Shown here: one piece after another, positions 63,803 to 64,000 of the stretch
How positions within the stretch are numbered: position 1 is the first letter of the stretch
Layout of the letters: the number at the start of each line of letters is the position of its first letter
NCBI RefSeq assembly: GCF_001404515.1
Contig: NZ_CXWE01000004.1
Coordinates: forward strand, 625,341 to 689,340
Direction: 5' to 3'
DNA: 64,000 nucleotides
DNA from: Roseibium album
Lineage (GTDB): Bacteria; Pseudomonadota; Alphaproteobacteria; Rhizobiales; Stappiaceae
Translations under genes and position numbers: made by a program
Notes under the pieces: generated by a model
The model's input: the letters and a program-made list of their open reading frames with translations, nothing else
What the model was told of the DNA's origin: nothing
Database searches by the model: none

Positions 63803-64000
63803 TCAGGCGCTTTGCGCTTCGGATTGCGCGCGCTTCTGCGCCTCTTCCTCGACCAGTTCCTTCTTGGAAAGTTTGCCGACCATCGTCTTGGGAAGTTCAT
63901 CCCGGAACTCGAATTCACGTGGCATTTCAATGGAAGACAGATGTTCTTTCAGGAATGTCTTCATGTCTTCACCTGTCATGGAATGGCCCTCCTTAAGCTT
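63803..64000 (-). CDS. Acyl-CoA ligase (AMP-binding), C-terminal end, cut by window edge
   Basis: The last 65 residues of a gene entering from the right edge. They read KLKEGHSMTGEDMKTFLKEH, LSSIEMPREFEFRDELPKTM and VGKLSKKELVEEEAQ. This is the C-terminal AMP-binding (ANL) domain, and the lysine in GKLSKK is the conserved catalytic residue for adenylation. The style fits long-chain fatty-acid-CoA ligases. Everything upstream lies outside the window. Confidence 0.88.
   Translation of the reverse strand, partial: KLKEGHSMTGEDMKTFLKEHLSSIEMPREFEFRDELPKTMVGKLSKKELVEEEAQKRAQSEAQSA

Overview
The window looks like chromosomal DNA of a marine alphaproteobacterium of the order Hyphomicrobiales, most like Stappiaceae (Roseibium/Labrenzia). 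This is inferred from gene content: three TRAP-type substrate-binding proteins, a BacA/SbmA transporter, a giant N-terminally anchored coiled-coil protein of a kind often mis-named 'kinesin-like' in this order, a ycjX-ycjF pair and a DgcN/DgcA D-glutamate pair. Coding density is high and most of the window is GC-rich. No rRNA, tRNA, CRISPR array, transposase or integrase was seen.

Layout. 0-0.9 kb: an RTX-repeat protein cut by the left edge and, just upstream, an HlyC-type lysine acyltransferase. 1-9.1 kb: a catabolic cluster with a DapA-family lyase, an aspartate dehydrogenase-like protein, a LysR regulator, an aldehyde dehydrogenase, a TRAP transporter (dctP-Q-M) and a 3-hydroxyanthranilate dioxygenase at the head of the TRAP operon. 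9.4-13.6 kb: a TIGR03032-type protein, an overlapping GT-B glycosyltransferase, and an FG-GAP repeat protein whose loops carry Tyr-Tyr-Gly runs. 13.8-18.8 kb: ycjX-ycjF, a VWA protein and a SABATH-like methyltransferase. 18.8-25.4 kb: signalling genes (GGDEF protein, UspA, AraC and XRE regulators, HPt protein), an MFS transporter and a [2Fe-2S] ferredoxin. 25.6-32.4 kb: a small conserved protein and a 2061-residue membrane-anchored coiled-coil protein with a perfect 11-residue repeat array. 32.8-36.3 kb: a MarR regulator diverging from a second dctPQM operon across a candidate dyad operator. 36.3-38.3 kb: a visibly AT-richer insert with a sulfotransferase, a frameshifted remnant and an orphan. 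38.3-42.9 kb: an Mla/MCE lipid-transport operon. 43-52.9 kb: D-glutamate catabolism, a CheZ-like phosphatase, threonine dehydratase, a glycosyltransferase/LpxH-like pair, an SDR and a FadL porin. 53.4-56.4 kb: a TPP riboswitch followed by thiM, thiD and a TakP-like TRAP binding protein. 56.5-64 kb: small proteins, two DMT exporters, bacA, a lone CoxL-type molybdoenzyme subunit, and the C-terminus of an acyl-CoA ligase at the right edge.

Most worth following up: the HlyC/RTX pair, in which repeats begin almost at the N-terminus with no pore-forming region ahead of them; the TIGR03032-glycosyltransferase-YYG/FG-GAP cassette; the orphan TRAP binding protein wired into a TPP-riboswitch operon; the hendecad-repeat giant protein; and an XRE/membrane-protein operon whose -35 and -10 elements overlap two perfect 18-bp palindromes. 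All family assignments come from reading motifs by eye; no database search was run.
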